Assembly (NCBI GenBank): GCA_027563935.2
Contig: CM050449.1
Span: 76,008,556 to 76,072,555, forward strand
DNA from: Costus lasius
Lineage: Eukaryota > Streptophyta > Magnoliopsida > Zingiberales > Costaceae
DNA length: 64,000 nt
Direction: 5' to 3'
The position numbers and the translations under genes are program-made. Positions 34,593 through 45,187 of the stretch are shown here, piece after piece. Positions within the stretch are counted from its first letter, which is position 1. Each line of letters starts with the position of its first letter. The notes under the pieces were generated by a model. It saw only the letters and a program-made list of their open reading frames with translations, was not told the DNA's origin and made no database searches.

Positions 34593-37179
34593 TGTAACGC
34601 CCCTCGATACTTAACCCCGAATCGCACGCGGAAATCATACGAGGAACGTCACGAGAAATAAAACCGAACGCCAAGATCATACTACTAACGGAGCTAGGGA
34701 ATAAAAGATCTGAAAATTTATACAAAAATCCGGCAGCATGTATGCGTACATACAAGGTCGGGAAAATTCCCATACATGTACATGCTGTACTGATTCATAA
34801 CAACAAGTAATTTCAACTTATATAATACTAAACATAACCGAATCAGTTCACAACTCCGTACTATACATATACGGAGACAAAATCTCATATCACAGCAGAC
34901 TGAACATAAAATCCCATCAAAACGATGAAAATACCACAACCGAAATCTTATAACAAAATGGGCCTAAGCCCTCACATGTAACCAGAATATAGTATCCATC
35001 ATCCAAAAACAAAGTATAACTAATACAGGCACGCAGGCCCCAGATAACGGAGTCACGATACAAGTATTCAAATACAACCGAAATCTTTTACAAGGTCCAT
35101 ATCACAAAGCCCAAAGCTTCGTCAAGCTACTCATATCTCAAGGTGCATAACGCTGTATCAATCACGGTCTCTCACCTGTAGATATTAGAGGGGGTGAGCT
35201 AACAGCTCCGCAAGTGAGAACCCTATGAAACCCCTCCATTAATACATTCAAAAGTAGCATGTAAGGTTTTTCAAAACATTTACCAAGTGCAATTATCAAA
35301 TATCAAAATCAAATACGAATAAGAACACAAACTTACAAAACAATCCACATGGCGAAATCAAATCATAATACAACGAAACCAAAATAGAAACTCACATATC
35401 ACATGGCAAAGCAGAGCACACAAGTAGACGCACATCCAATCCTAACATGTCCGAATCCAGAACAGAACGAAATGACCACAAAGGTCCGACCCTTCCCTCG
35501 TCAGGGCTCAGAGAATGCATGCATGCCAAACAGTAGGGGAGGAATCAGGAGGTGGCCCCCGTCTAGCTAAGACGTGGCACGCTGATCTCCATCTACCCAC
35601 TCAGACAATGTGGTAAATCAAGAGGTGGCCCCCGCCAAGTCACGGCGTGGCACTTTGTTTCCCCACATTGGTCACACAGCAGTCAGAGAGTTCAAGAGGT
35701 GGCCCTCGCTTACCAGTAGCGTGGCACTTTGTCTCTCTTATGCTAAACTAATCACATCTGTGAAGGAAGATCAAGTGGTGGCCCCCGCCTGACCAAGGCG
35801 TGACACTTTGCCTCACTTCACAACATCTCCAGGGTCACACATAATGGACATGACTTATGCCACACACTTATAGCAAGAGACTAACACCCGGATATCATTC
35901 ACCACTCGAAATTAATTAAACAGCATAAATGTCTTAGACAGGGTAGTCCGTAAGTTTCATGCAATAAGGTTAGGAAGATACCATGCTAAGTTCTCGACAA
36001 ATGTTTCCATACAGGTATAATGTGTTAATCCTAGATTTCATGCAATTAGATTGTAACATCTATATTCTAGGTTATCAAACAGAATTTACAAACATTGCAC
36101 ACATTACCATCACTTAATTTCAAGAGAACGATTACACTTGTAACTATGCATAGAAAATTCCTAAAATTAGGCAAAAATCATATTTAAGCACCATATAAAC
36201 TCAATTACATGAATAACAGCTTTGCCCCAAAAGTTAACTGAACATTGACCAAAATACCCCTAGGGTAAATTTCGGCCAGCATGAATTAAGGCTCCAAAAA
36301 TAGCAGAAAATTCATGATAAATTCCCTCATACTTCTAATTTCATGAATCCTAAGTTTTCCCCAAAAGTTAGCATGAAATTTCATCAATTTAGGGCATGGG
36401 CGCATGTCATACTCTAGGGTTTTTCATGAATACATCATACAATCAAATTGAAGCTCAAGATCATGATCACTCATCCTCATAAGACATCTAATCAAGTAAA
36501 GAACGAAAAGCCCTATGATTAGAGCCCCTAAATCTGATTTTCGAAACTTCAATTGGGTGATCACGGTTTCATGGTAAGCTACTCGTTTTTCCATCACAAA
36601 GCAAGAAAACATGTCAAGGGAAAGATCATATAATCGGATTACAAGTAACATAGGATTTCCACTCGCCTTGAGGATGATTTGCAAGCAAATCGTGAGCAAA
36701 GAGGCTTGTTTGAAGCTCCCACACGTCGCCGCTGTCCACCTCGCCGGAAAACCAAGCGCCGCCGCCGGAACCTCGCCGGAAAGGAGCTGGACGAAAGGGG
36801 AAGGCGCGGCTGCAAATCGTCCACGAGAGGGAGAGGAAAAATCGTAAGGGTCGGCTAGGGTTAGGATGAAAATCGGAAACAACTTAAGTGATGCCAAGTC
36901 ACTTAAGTGAAATCTGCATTTAATCTGTATACTCACATAATAAGGGGGCGCCCACATACCTAACACAAAGACTGGGCTGGAACTCTGGTAGCCAGGCCAA
37001 CACACACAGGAGAGGTCTCAGGTTCAAGACTCCTCCACAGCAACTTATTTTTGCCCTGCAGGAGAATAATTTCCCCTTAGCCAAAAATCCCACCAACAAG
37101 GTTAATAAACACCTGATTATAGATAATTAAAATGAGTCACATACCGAGGTTTAATACATCAAAATTCTCGGGTTTTACA
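34593..37179 (-). repeat. 5' LTR of element G
   Basis: 2587 bp, offset 7396 from the 3' LTR and apparently identical apart from the missing 10-bp duplication. The open frame at 36424-37005 is a by-product of that indel and is not a gene. Confidence 0.95.
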
Positions 37180-37660
37180 CTTATAGAGCTCTCTTACGCT
37201 CGAAAACTCTCCCTCACAGGTTCTCTGTTCAGAGCCGTTCGCAGGTGAAGATCCTGTCCTCAATCGCTCGCGCTGCTTTATAGCAGAGAAGCACCCGCCG
37301 CCTCTCTTCCGCGTCTGTGCTTCACGTAGACCTCGTCTCTGTGGAACTCTCCGAAGGAATCGCGCGCCACTCCCTTTCTCGCGTCCGCACCCGACCGAAG
37401 TGGTGAAGACTCGGCTGAGAGCTTCTCCGCGTCCAAGCCAATCGAGGAAGGCGTCCGTGTCCCGAGATCCCAGCTCGCTATGTTTCTGACGAAGTCGAAG
37501 TTGACGAAGCCATGTCTGCTGTAACGCTTCGTCCGCTTCCGATTTTAGGTATTTGACCCAATCGTTGATCGGATTTTGGACCACCGTGCATGCTTCCTTG
37601 TGGGCTTGGGCCCATCTGCCAACCCAGCCTTGCATGTCTCGAATGAGGCATCACACCGAG

Positions 37661-38100
37661 CTTTATATTTTGTAGTAAGAAGACTGAAATTAACTAAGAA
37701 GGACCGATCTTGTGATTCATATCAGCTTTGTAATTTGGCGTGTATCCGGCATTTACACATTATCACTAATAAACTATTACAGTCAAACAAAGTGACCAAT
37801 TTGAAATAAATAAGAAAAACATATAATCTGATAGTTTGACCCAACTCAACCTTCATCTTCTACGGCGGCTGTTTGTTCAAATTACACCAAGTCAACTTGA
37901 GATTTCTCAGTCCAACTCAACAGCATCTCTAATTAATCAATTAATTTTTCCATCATCACGTGCGTTTTCTCTATCTCTCTCTCTCTTTCTGTTTCTAGAT
38001 AGATCTATAAATGAACTCAGAGCTGCAGCTCTTCCGTGCCTAAACATCCATCTCTCTCTGCCTCTGCGCGACTGCGCCTACTCTCAAATCAAATATCAAA
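37661..38100 (+). promoter_or_regulatory. Promoter region of the RING-H2 gene
   Basis: 440 bp between the end of solo LTR H and the ATG. A TATA-type box CTATAAATG lies at about 38005-38013, 90 bases upstream of the start codon. A pyrimidine-rich tract (CTCTATCTCTCTCTCTCTTTCTG, about 37968-37991) precedes it, resembling a plant Y patch or a GA/CT element. The 5' UTR would be roughly 60-70 bases. Confidence 0.6.
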
Positions 38101-38604
38101 ATGGTGTTTTCTTCGCATCATCAAGTTTTTTACTCTTCCATGCTGCCAAAGCCCCTAATACTCTTCTGTCTCTTCCTTGCCTATGTAAATTTTGCTTTCT
38201 CACTGCTCTTCTACCGCCTCGGCCTCTACCACTCCTCGGAGCCGCCCGTCTCCCCTTGGGAAGAAGTTGAATTCTACTTCTCCGAGGCCGAAACCTTGCC
38301 TCCGTCCAGGTCCTCCGCCTCCACGAAGAAGCGGCTCAGAGCGGTGCCATTCTGCGATTTCACAAAAACCACCTCCTGCCAAATTGAAGGCGATGCGACC
38401 TGCATGATTTGCTTGGGAGAGCTGGAGGGCAAGCACGAGGTGAGGGAGCTCGGCAACTGCAACCACGGGTTCCACGTGGAGTGCATCGATAGGTGGGTGG
38501 ATGTTGGGCAGGCGGGCTGCCCATTGTGCAGAGCTCCGCTGCTGTCGTCCGCAGAGGAGCGAGCGGAGAGGTGGAGATTCCTCCTCTCCATGTTCCGTGG
38601 TTGA
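38101..38604 (+). CDS. RING-H2 zinc finger protein, BRH1/RHA-like (putative E3 ubiquitin ligase)
   Basis: 167-residue intronless protein with the layout of the small plant RING-H2 family that includes BRH1 and XERICO. A hydrophobic segment at residues about 17-40 (after MLPKP) is likely a membrane anchor or signal anchor, followed by RLGL as in BRH1-type proteins. A variable linker leads to a complete C3H2C3 RING: C101-x2-C104-x15-C120-x-H122-x2-H125-x2-C128-x11-C140-x2-C143, with W132 at the position usual for E2 binding. Such proteins transfer ubiquitin from an E2 to targets, often at the ER or endomembranes, in hormone or stress responses; the target here is unknown. The ATG context (AAAATGG) is good, a TATA box and poly(A) signal flank it, and all zinc ligands are present. 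The GC-rich codon use differs from the surrounding repeats. It is the only convincing host gene in the window. Confidence 0.88.
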   Translation: MVFSSHHQVFYSSMLPKPLILFCLFLAYVNFAFSLLFYRLGLYHSSEPPVSPWEEVEFYFSEAETLPPSRSSASTKKRLRAVPFCDFTKTTSCQIEGDATCMICLGELEGKHEVRELGNCNHGFHVECIDRWVDVGQAGCPLCRAPLLSSAEERAERWRFLLSMFRG

Positions 38605-38688
38605 TGCAGATACATAGTATTTTAGCTTCACATCATTTGGAATTAATGGATTATTCTTTGTTTCTCTCTTTTTTTTATATATTTATAT

Positions 38689-38694
38689 AATAAA
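38689..38694 (+). terminator. Possible poly(A) signal of the RING-H2 gene
   Basis: AATAAA 85 bases after the stop codon, preceded by a T-rich stretch and TATATATTTATATA, as in plant near-upstream elements. Confidence 0.5.
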
Positions 38695-38699
38695 TGGCA

Positions 38700-39780
38700 T
38701 ACGCATAATTCATCGCTTGACTAAATTTTCTTTCATGAGACAATTGTCGCTCACGCTAGTAATTAATTGAAGCGGTACGTACCAAAGACTAATTTAATTA
38801 AATATTTTTTAATTAATTAGTTGATCAGGTGGTTATGAGATGTAGCAAGTTAGCACAACAATAATTACGTACCAAATTATGACCATTATAGACGTTTAAT
38901 CTACCCCTTGAAAGTTCACTTGTAGTGTTTTAATTAACATTAGAGTTTTAATCATTCAAATGATTTTCATAAATTTACTTGGATAAAGGTTTTAGACAAT
39001 CAATCAAATTATTAATTAACATTAGAGTCTCAAGATTCCTTTCACATAAGCTTTTTTGTCTCTTCGGTAGACTATATTATCTTCCGAATGAAAGAAAGCA
39101 TTATATCATTTTGATCTAAAATAGAGAAATGATAGTTTGAAATCGATCAACTGCAGAGCGCATGCAAATGGATCTACCTACAATATCAAAAATCCAAACA
39201 TGCGACAGGAACCAGTAATCCAAGTTACACATATGCCTTTCTAAACAGAGGAGATGAAAATAAGACACTAACAATGCTAAGGATCCAACGCCACATAGAT
39301 GGCCAGGAAAATATTCATTACATAAAAACCTCTTGGTCACCAGAAATTTGCCTCTACAAATTTTCTGCGCTGCAATGGAACTACTCAGGTTGCAAGATCC
39401 AGCCTCGTACTACGCTCAAGTCAGGAAACTTTGAAGTAATTTATTTTAATAATAATTTTATATACGTTCATAAAATATTAATTTGTATAAATTAAAAAAA
39501 AATTAAGAATAAAAAATTATGAAGCGCATTATGGTTTGCCCTTAGGTGAAAGTTTCGAACTCTTGTGTGAGTTGATTCAGCACTAAATACCCTAAATACG
39601 ACTAAAATACTCCTCATGTGGGTCACACAGCCGTGGCGCAATCAAGAAAAAATAACAACCCATTAGAAGCTTCCCACATAATCGGCAGCAATTTTTTCAC
39701 TATTTCCTCAAGCAGAAGAAAATGCTCTCCTCCTTCCGCACTACGCTAACGCTTTGCTGCCTCCTCGATTGACCAACGTT
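38700..39780. other. Intergenic AT-rich DNA
   Basis: No gene recognised. A 17-base direct repeat ATTAATTAACATTAGAG occurs at about 38932 and 39010, and GGTACGTACC is a short palindrome near 38774. The open frames at 39116-39495 have no recognisable domain. Confidence 0.5.
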
Positions 39781-39829
39781 GGTCCAGAGCTGCCGGTAGA
39801 CTAGCACTGCCAACCAAATCCACGCTCCT

Positions 39830-40760
39830 TCTGCCATCGTTCAAATTTAGCTCCAAGTCGACCAGTGCCGATGCTCCTTCCACCTCCTCGACTAGATCCA
39901 GCTAAATCACCTGCCTCTATAATCCAAATCCCCACTCCTTCCGCCATCGTCCAAATCCTACTAGTAGACCAGCGCCGACACTCCTTCTACCACCTCGACC
40001 AGATCCCCAAATCCAGGTAGTGACCTCCAGCTCCAGCCCCATCACCTACCAGCTGCCAAGTACGCTCCTACTCCAGCTCTTATGCTAGCAACCTCCAACT
40101 CTAGCTCCACTGCCCGCCTTGCCGGTTCCAAATCCTACACCAGCCACCTGTAGCTCCAGTTCCATTGCCCGCCAGCTACCAAGTCGACTCCAGCTCTAGC
40201 TCCAGCTCCTGTGCCAGCTCCAGCTCCAGCTCCAACTACTACGCCAGCTACCTCCAACTCCAACTCCATCGCCTACCTCTACTAATTCTAGCTCCATCGT
40301 CTACCTCTACCGGTTCTAGCTCCTACGCTAGCCACCTCCAACTCCTGCGCTTGCCACCTCCAACTCCAGCACCAACCACCTCCCTCTGTCGATTCCAACT
40401 CCTACGCCTATGAACTGCAACAGCTCCATCGCCCGCCAGTCTGCTAGCTCCAACTCTTGTGCCAGTGCCTCTAGCTCCAGCGCCTTCCATCAACCTACAA
40501 CAGCTCCATCGCCTCCTGCAATCTTTACATTTAGGTGGCTAGTAATTGATGTAATGTGGGGGAAGATTTGCCCCACTCCATCTCTAGCAATACCTCCAAC
40601 TCCATCCCCTTTTCTAATGCTTAATTATATGTGTATATTGAATAATCTAATCTTCTTTTACTTTGTTGTATATTTGCCCACCAATCAGCTCCAACTCCAT
40701 CAACAATGCCTAGTTCCAGCTCCAAGTCAACCATCCCTAGCTCTAGCACAACTGAAATTT
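39830..40760 (+). repeat. Degenerate CTCCAACTCCAGC minisatellite
   Basis: Long irregular array of units such as CCAGCTCCAACTCC and CTCCATCGCC, strongly strand-asymmetric (C and T rich on the plus strand). In several frames it encodes Ser/Pro/Ala/Leu-rich runs, with an 82-codon frame at 40165-40413 and a 119-codon frame at 40410-40769. These look like repeat products and not proteins, though a Ser-rich segment of a decayed gene cannot be excluded. Confidence 0.65.
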
Positions 40761-40932
40761 GGTTTATAACTAAAACTTTGTATTCATCTATATAGAATAG
40801 CACATTACCTTTATTATTAGTATATATTTTGTTCTTAGCAAATCCATCTAGTTTATCTATTATAGATCATTTAATAGTCTTATCTTAATAGTTCATATTA
40901 ATTGACATATTTTATACTTATGTCAAGCATAT

Positions 40933-41177
40933 ATGCCACCAAAATCCAAAAAGGTTGTATGGAATATGCAAACCACTCTAATATTTTGTGATGTATGTAT
41001 TAGCACAATTGAAAAGAATATGCGGCCTAGAACACATTTTAATGCACAAGGGTGGAAATTTGTAATTGAAAATTTTCAAGAACTTAGTAGAATGAGTTAC
41101 AATAAGTTGCAATTAAAAAAATAGATGGATCTACTAAAGGCCAATTGGAATTTATAGAAATAATTAAAAGGAAAGAA
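40933..41177 (+). pseudogene. MYB/SANT-like domain fragment (Harbinger-associated or LIMYB type)
   Basis: Opens with ATG and reads MPPKSKKVVWN, then FCDVCISTIEKNMRPRTHF, GWKFVIENF and YNKLQLKK. This matches the layout of the plant Myb/SANT-like domain (Myb_DNA-bind_3), which usually reads FCxxC...NRPxTHFxxxGW...YxxxQLKNKWD. A TAG follows QLKK, and the next bases still encode a degraded continuation (DLLKANWNL) before being cut by LTR E at 41183. Such proteins are either PIF/Harbinger transposon partners or host nuclear proteins. This copy is truncated and broken. Confidence 0.65.
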
Positions 41178-42159
41178 GACTGTGTTGGTGTATATGCCCT
41201 TGGACCCGTTGTTGGTCTAGTTTGTACTATTTGACATTGATATTTAATATATCATTCTGGCATTATCGTTATTATGCTATGTTTATATATGTGATTATGT
41301 ACATGGATAATAATATCCCTGGAGACAGATTGGATCTGTGCTCAAACGGTGTGTCCCCAGTCAAGTACCTGAGTGGATAAGGGATAGCTCTGGTATATGT
41401 GAGACTAGTATATGAGCTGATTAGGCATGGGGTGCTAACGCAGGCATATAGGTATATCAGTGGTGGATACTGGACCGACCCGCTATGAGGCTCTAACTTG
41501 GGGTCATGAGTTAAACTCACAAGTGACAAAAGATGCATTGATCCCTTGACTTGAGGTCATTGACTCTTCTATATAGTTAGGGACATGCTTTGATATAACC
41601 TAACATCTCGCTGTAGTTGGGAGGTCATAACGGTTGTCATTGGGTATGTCACGACCCATATGAGAAGATCAATGGACAGACATACGATTTGTCCCTTCCT
41701 GAGGGAAGCTTGATATCCACGGGCCCCCCCTATGGTTGCATGACTGAAAGTGTATGGCCATACTCAGGTGAAAGCCTGATGTAGTTATGACCATGAGATT
41801 GCATGAAAACAAAGTGGTGACACACTTTATCCAATCGGATATCAGTTTGGCAAATAGACTGTAATGCATCGGTATCTTGTTGCGATGATGGGGATGTCGA
41901 TGTTGATATCCATTCCAAAGACTTGGGTAGCAGCGATGCACTGCTAGGTGCCACTCACTGCTAGTGATGACCTGAGTTCATCACTGCCAACGTTAGAGGA
42001 ACCTACAGGGTTGCACAACTTAAAACTCGGGTTCTCGTATTAATTGGGTAGCATAATGATCGAATTATAGGATAACTCGGATCTATTTCGGAGAATTCAT
42101 CAGCGCCATTATGCCTAATGAGATAGAAGGGACTTATTGGAGCTAACTTCATTGTTGGG

Positions 42160-42350
42160 CTAGATGGGCCTAATGGGCCCAATAGGTCAAATGGGCCAAA
42201 TAGGCCAAATAGGCAAAGTAGGCGAATTGGGTCAAATGGGGTCAAATGAAGTATAGCATAGAGCATGAACCAATGGGCCTCAAAGCCCAATGGGCATGAA
42301 GCCTAGTTGGGGTGTGAGGCCCAATGGGCCGTCAGGCCTAATGGGCCATG
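42160..42350. repeat. GGGCC-rich short tandem array in LTR E
   Basis: Irregular units of about 9-10 bases such as ATGGGCCTA, ATAGGCCAA and AATGGGCC repeat across the stretch. A shorter equivalent in inverse orientation is in LTR L at about 56000-56100. Confidence 0.75.
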
Positions 42351-42384
42351 ACAATAAGTTGCCTAGCCCAATAGACATCATGGT

Positions 42385-42600
42385 GAAATAAATGTTGTAT
42401 TTAATTCTAGGAATTAAATTATGTATTTAATTCTATAATTAATTTTGAGATTAATGATGAATTTAATTTTGAATTTAAATCTGAATTTAATTCTGAATTT
42501 GAATAGTCACTTCATTAATTATATAATTAATTCTGAATTTAATTCTATAATTAATGACGAATTAATTCAGACATTAATTCTGAATTTAATTGAGAATGTG
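42385..42600. repeat. AT-rich TTAATTCTGAATTT array in LTR E
   Basis: Degenerate tandem units of TTAATTCTGAATTT and TTAATTCTATAA type. The equivalent is not evident in LTR L, which may account for part of its shorter length. Confidence 0.7.
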
Positions 42601-43082
42601 AAAGGTCACCACGATTTCTATAAAAGAGAGAGGGAGGGTTGAGAGTTTGCGCCTAAGGCTTTTGATGCTTGCTTCCTTCTCCTTGGCGTCATATTCCTCT
42701 CTTCTTCCCTCTCCTCTCGGCGGCTACAAGGTTGGACCTTGGTAGTGTTTTTCCATCATCTTATTCCTCTTGGCGCATTCTCTACTAGTGGGTAGCGCAA
42801 GCTCTTGAGGATTTCTCCCAAAGGCATGGATCTTCTTCTAGAGGCTAGCACCGGGCGTGGAAGAAGAGAACTCGAGCGTCAGCTGTGTGCGAGACTGCAG
42901 AGGGCGAACATTTGGGCGCCTGCATCGCATCCATTCCTTCTCTTCAAGATATCATTTCCTACTCACCGTGTCGATTCCTTCGCATGACTCGATCTTCTGG
43001 GTTTTTGGGACTGGCCTATTTTGAGGATTGCTTCCACTGTGCTTGTCAATAAAATTTTAAAATCCCCGGGGTTTCCCAACAA

Positions 43083-43377
43083 TGGTATCGAAGGCAACTT
43101 GCGAACTCGAACAATGTTTTATTCTTTGATTGTATGCTCACATGCCATCTGAAATTTTTTAAAAATTTGCATATGCGCATGGTTTTTCTAAGTAGGAAAA
43201 ACTGTAAGTTTTTCGTTCCTAGCATCTATTCGTTCTCTTTGGTTTTTCGCTTTCTTCACATGGAGGGATAGACCCATATGTGAGAGAATTAATTTCTCCC
43301 CATGCTTGTAGGATAGACCTACTGTATGAGACTTGTCGAAGATTATAGGGCACGGTGATTGTCCTAATCTTGGCAGG
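43083..43377 (+). other. PBS and leader remnant of element E
   Basis: TGGTATCGAAGGCAAC at 43083 resembles the tRNA-Met PBS with changes after the seventh base. Fewer than 300 bases of leader follow before the Athila-like element C begins at 43378. The rest of E, if present, lies beyond the right edge of the window. Confidence 0.7.
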
Positions 43378-45187
43378 TGTTGTAGTCCGCAAATGCACGG
43401 ATACTCGAAGTAATATTTAAGATATCGAACCACATAGACCTTGTTGTTAAGTACTGACGAATTGAGTTTTCACTAGCTAAACAAGTCGAATGATGATGCA
43501 AACGATCGGAAAGTGCACAGAAAAATATCAGAGAAGAAAACTGGGACTAGGGATTCATCCACCTTAATTCTAATGACTAGAAGGAAATAAAGATTGTCAG
43601 TCAAATTTTATCATGATAAAGATTTAGTTTACTTCATAAAACGATCATCTCGCTCTTGCGTAGATAATCATACAATGAACCAATCCTCACTCTCATGCAA
43701 GATCTATCCAATGCTGAAAATAAGTAAACTATCAACAAAGAACTCAAGGATCACTCTCGTGCATCTAAATTCTAAGTTAATCATCTCATGTGGAAACTCA
43801 AGGATCACTCTCGTGCATCCTGAAACGCATCACAAGTTCTACTTAAGGTTCTCCGGTGATCAGAAATTTAATCTCTTACAATTTTGAATCAAGCCTAACA
43901 CATTAACTCAAACCAAAGAATCAGAAAATCAACATGGCAATATATCACTAAAAAATCAGAATTCAAAGAACAAACCTAATCTCTTATGATAAGTTCCAAA
44001 CTCAATGATTTTTAGGGTTCCAAATTTCACAATCAACCTCTCAATCTATTTTGCAAAACTCTAAAACATGCTGACATTTATAAAACTAAGGAGAAGGAAA
44101 GTCATCACATAAGCAGAATCATCATAACAAAATTATCATGACAAAAATAATCAATGTCTAGTCATTAAGAAATTAACGGGAGTACACCCCCATGTCCCAT
44201 ACGAAGGTTTAAGCTAGCATGATAGAAGAATTACAGCAAAATATGGTTTTAGAATGATTAGAAATCATAATGGAGGAGTAAAAGTTACAAAAGAGGGCTG
44301 TAATCTAAATTACACCCCGTAATTTGCCTTGAAGTCGCGATGAACAGTGTCATGGCCGCATTTTTGATGATTTCTTCCTCAATTGACCTCCAATCGCTCT
44401 GAAACTTCTGTGGTGTGTTCTTCTTCCTCAGGCGAAGCTTTTTTTCAAAAATCATGGCCGGAGATGGTCTGTACGACAAACAGTGATGAACCCTAGCGTG
44501 GCGGCAATTTTCACAAATTCTCTGTGTATTCGTGATTAAAATTGTTCCTTTTGCTTCGTAAATCTCCGCCTGCTTATCCTAAGTCTTCCCCTTTTTTTTG
44601 GATCTTCAATTGGTGCCCTAAATCTCGAGAAATCGTCTTTTTAAATTTGCGGCGAAAAACTCAAAAATCTGGGTGCAAAATTACGGCACCATAAAATAAT
44701 TACGGCAGTGCCGTAATTTCTTCTTTGAATTCTAGGCAAAAATTACGGTACCGTGAGAAATGCCACTGCAGTGCCATATTTTTGCCTAAGTCCTCTGGTC
44801 GAAATTGTCTGAAATTACGGTACCGTGGAAATATTTACGGCAGTGCTGTATTTTTGCTGAAAGTTCTAGTTGGGTTTGCTGAAATTACGGTACCGTGGAA
44901 ATTTGTTCCAAAATTATGGTAGTGTTGTATTTTTGTCAGAAGGCTTGTTTTAACTTGAAATTCGATGTGTAAACTCCCCTTGATGATTAGAACTCGTTCA
45001 TTCATTGAAAGTGCTTGAAAACTGGTGACAATGATAACTTTTTGCCTGAAATTGATCAAAAACAAAGAATGGTGTAGATTTCGAAGTATTTAGCAAATAA
45101 AGTGTAAAAATAAAGCAAAAGAGCAAGATTATGACTCAAAAGACTAGTAAATAAGTGTGAAAAATACTATGAAATTTGGACTCATCA
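43378..45187 (-). repeat. 3' LTR of element C
   Basis: 1810 bp. On the minus strand it starts TGATGAGTCC at 45187 and ends GGACTACAACA at 43378. The upstream GCTTGAGGACAAGC (45209-45222) is the sequence usually seen just before the 3' LTR in Athila/Tat elements. It contains a palindrome array (44680-44940) and several CTCACTCTCGTGCA motifs. Confidence 0.88.
44680..44940. repeat. Palindrome array in LTR C
   Basis: About four units in which ATTACGGTACCGTGG or ATTACGGCACCATAA is followed some 10 bases later by TTACGGCAGTGCCGTAA-type repeats. It lies roughly 250-510 bases into the LTR, in the presumed U3 region. Confidence 0.85.

Larger units (their letters stand above)
27197..37179 (-). mobile_element. 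Gypsy chromovirus G (Tekay/Del-like), apparently intact
   Basis: 9983-bp Ty3/gypsy element. It has LTRs at 27197-29793 (3') and 34593-37179 (5'), a tRNA-Met PBS, one uninterrupted 1537-codon polyprotein, a polypurine tract and 5-bp duplications CTTAT (27192-27196 and 37180-37184). The LTRs look identical except for a 10-bp tandem duplication in the 3' copy, so insertion is recent. The C-terminal chromodomain-like segment and LTR ends TGTAA...TTACA fit the Tekay/Del chromovirus lineage. It lies within solo LTR H, 922 bp upstream of the RING-H2 gene, and is transcribed away from it. Confidence 0.95.
26619..37655 (-). mobile_element. Solo LTR H, split by element G
   Basis: On the minus strand a GC-rich LTR appears to start TGTGATGCCTCATTCG at 37655. 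It carries a TATAAAGCAG promoter box near 37284 and ends GGGCGTGACA at 26619. It is interrupted by element G (27197-37179 plus one CTTAT copy), leaving about 1049 bp of H itself. The flanks are GCGAG (26614-26618) and CCGAG (37656-37660), a target-site duplication with one mismatch. No PBS or internal region follows, so a solo LTR is inferred. The right boundary is the weaker one. Open frames at 26621-27068 and 37159-37635 lie in this LTR and are not regarded as genes. Confidence 0.5.
41183..43081 (+). repeat. 5' LTR of copia element E
   Basis: 1899 bp, starting TGTTGGTGTATATGCCC and ending GGTTTCCCAACA, followed two bases on by TGGTATCGAAGGC, a PBS-like site. Same family as solo LTR L (55214-57071, inverted) and related to the LTRs of relic F. 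GACTG (41178-41182) would be its left target-site copy. It contains a GGGCCAAAT-type array (about 42160-42350) and an AATTCTGAATTT array (about 42390-42600). Confidence 0.9.

Noticed and set aside
36424..37005. 193-codon minus-strand frame in the LTR of element G
   Set aside because: The other LTR breaks the same frame by a 10-bp duplication. There is no recognisable domain and it lies in non-coding LTR.
37159..37635. 158-codon minus-strand open frame
   Set aside because: Spans the G LTR end, the CTTAT duplication and solo LTR H, so it was created by the insertion and is not an ancestral gene.
37836..38270. 144-codon plus-strand frame overlapping the RING-H2 start
   Set aside because: Different frame from the RING-H2 protein, begins upstream of the TATA box, and gives a Leu/Ser-rich product from CT-rich promoter DNA.
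38774..38783. GGTACGTACC as a regulatory palindrome of the RING-H2 gene
   Set aside because: Isolated ten-base palindrome in AT-rich DNA downstream of the gene, with no supporting context.
40550..40580. GTGGGG...CCCCAC inverted repeat as a possible MITE or terminator
   Set aside because: Six-base stem only, no target duplication or partner found; too weak to call.
40165..40769. Ser-rich and Pro-rich proteins of 82 and 119 codons
   Set aside because: Direct translation of a minisatellite; the reading frame is arbitrary.
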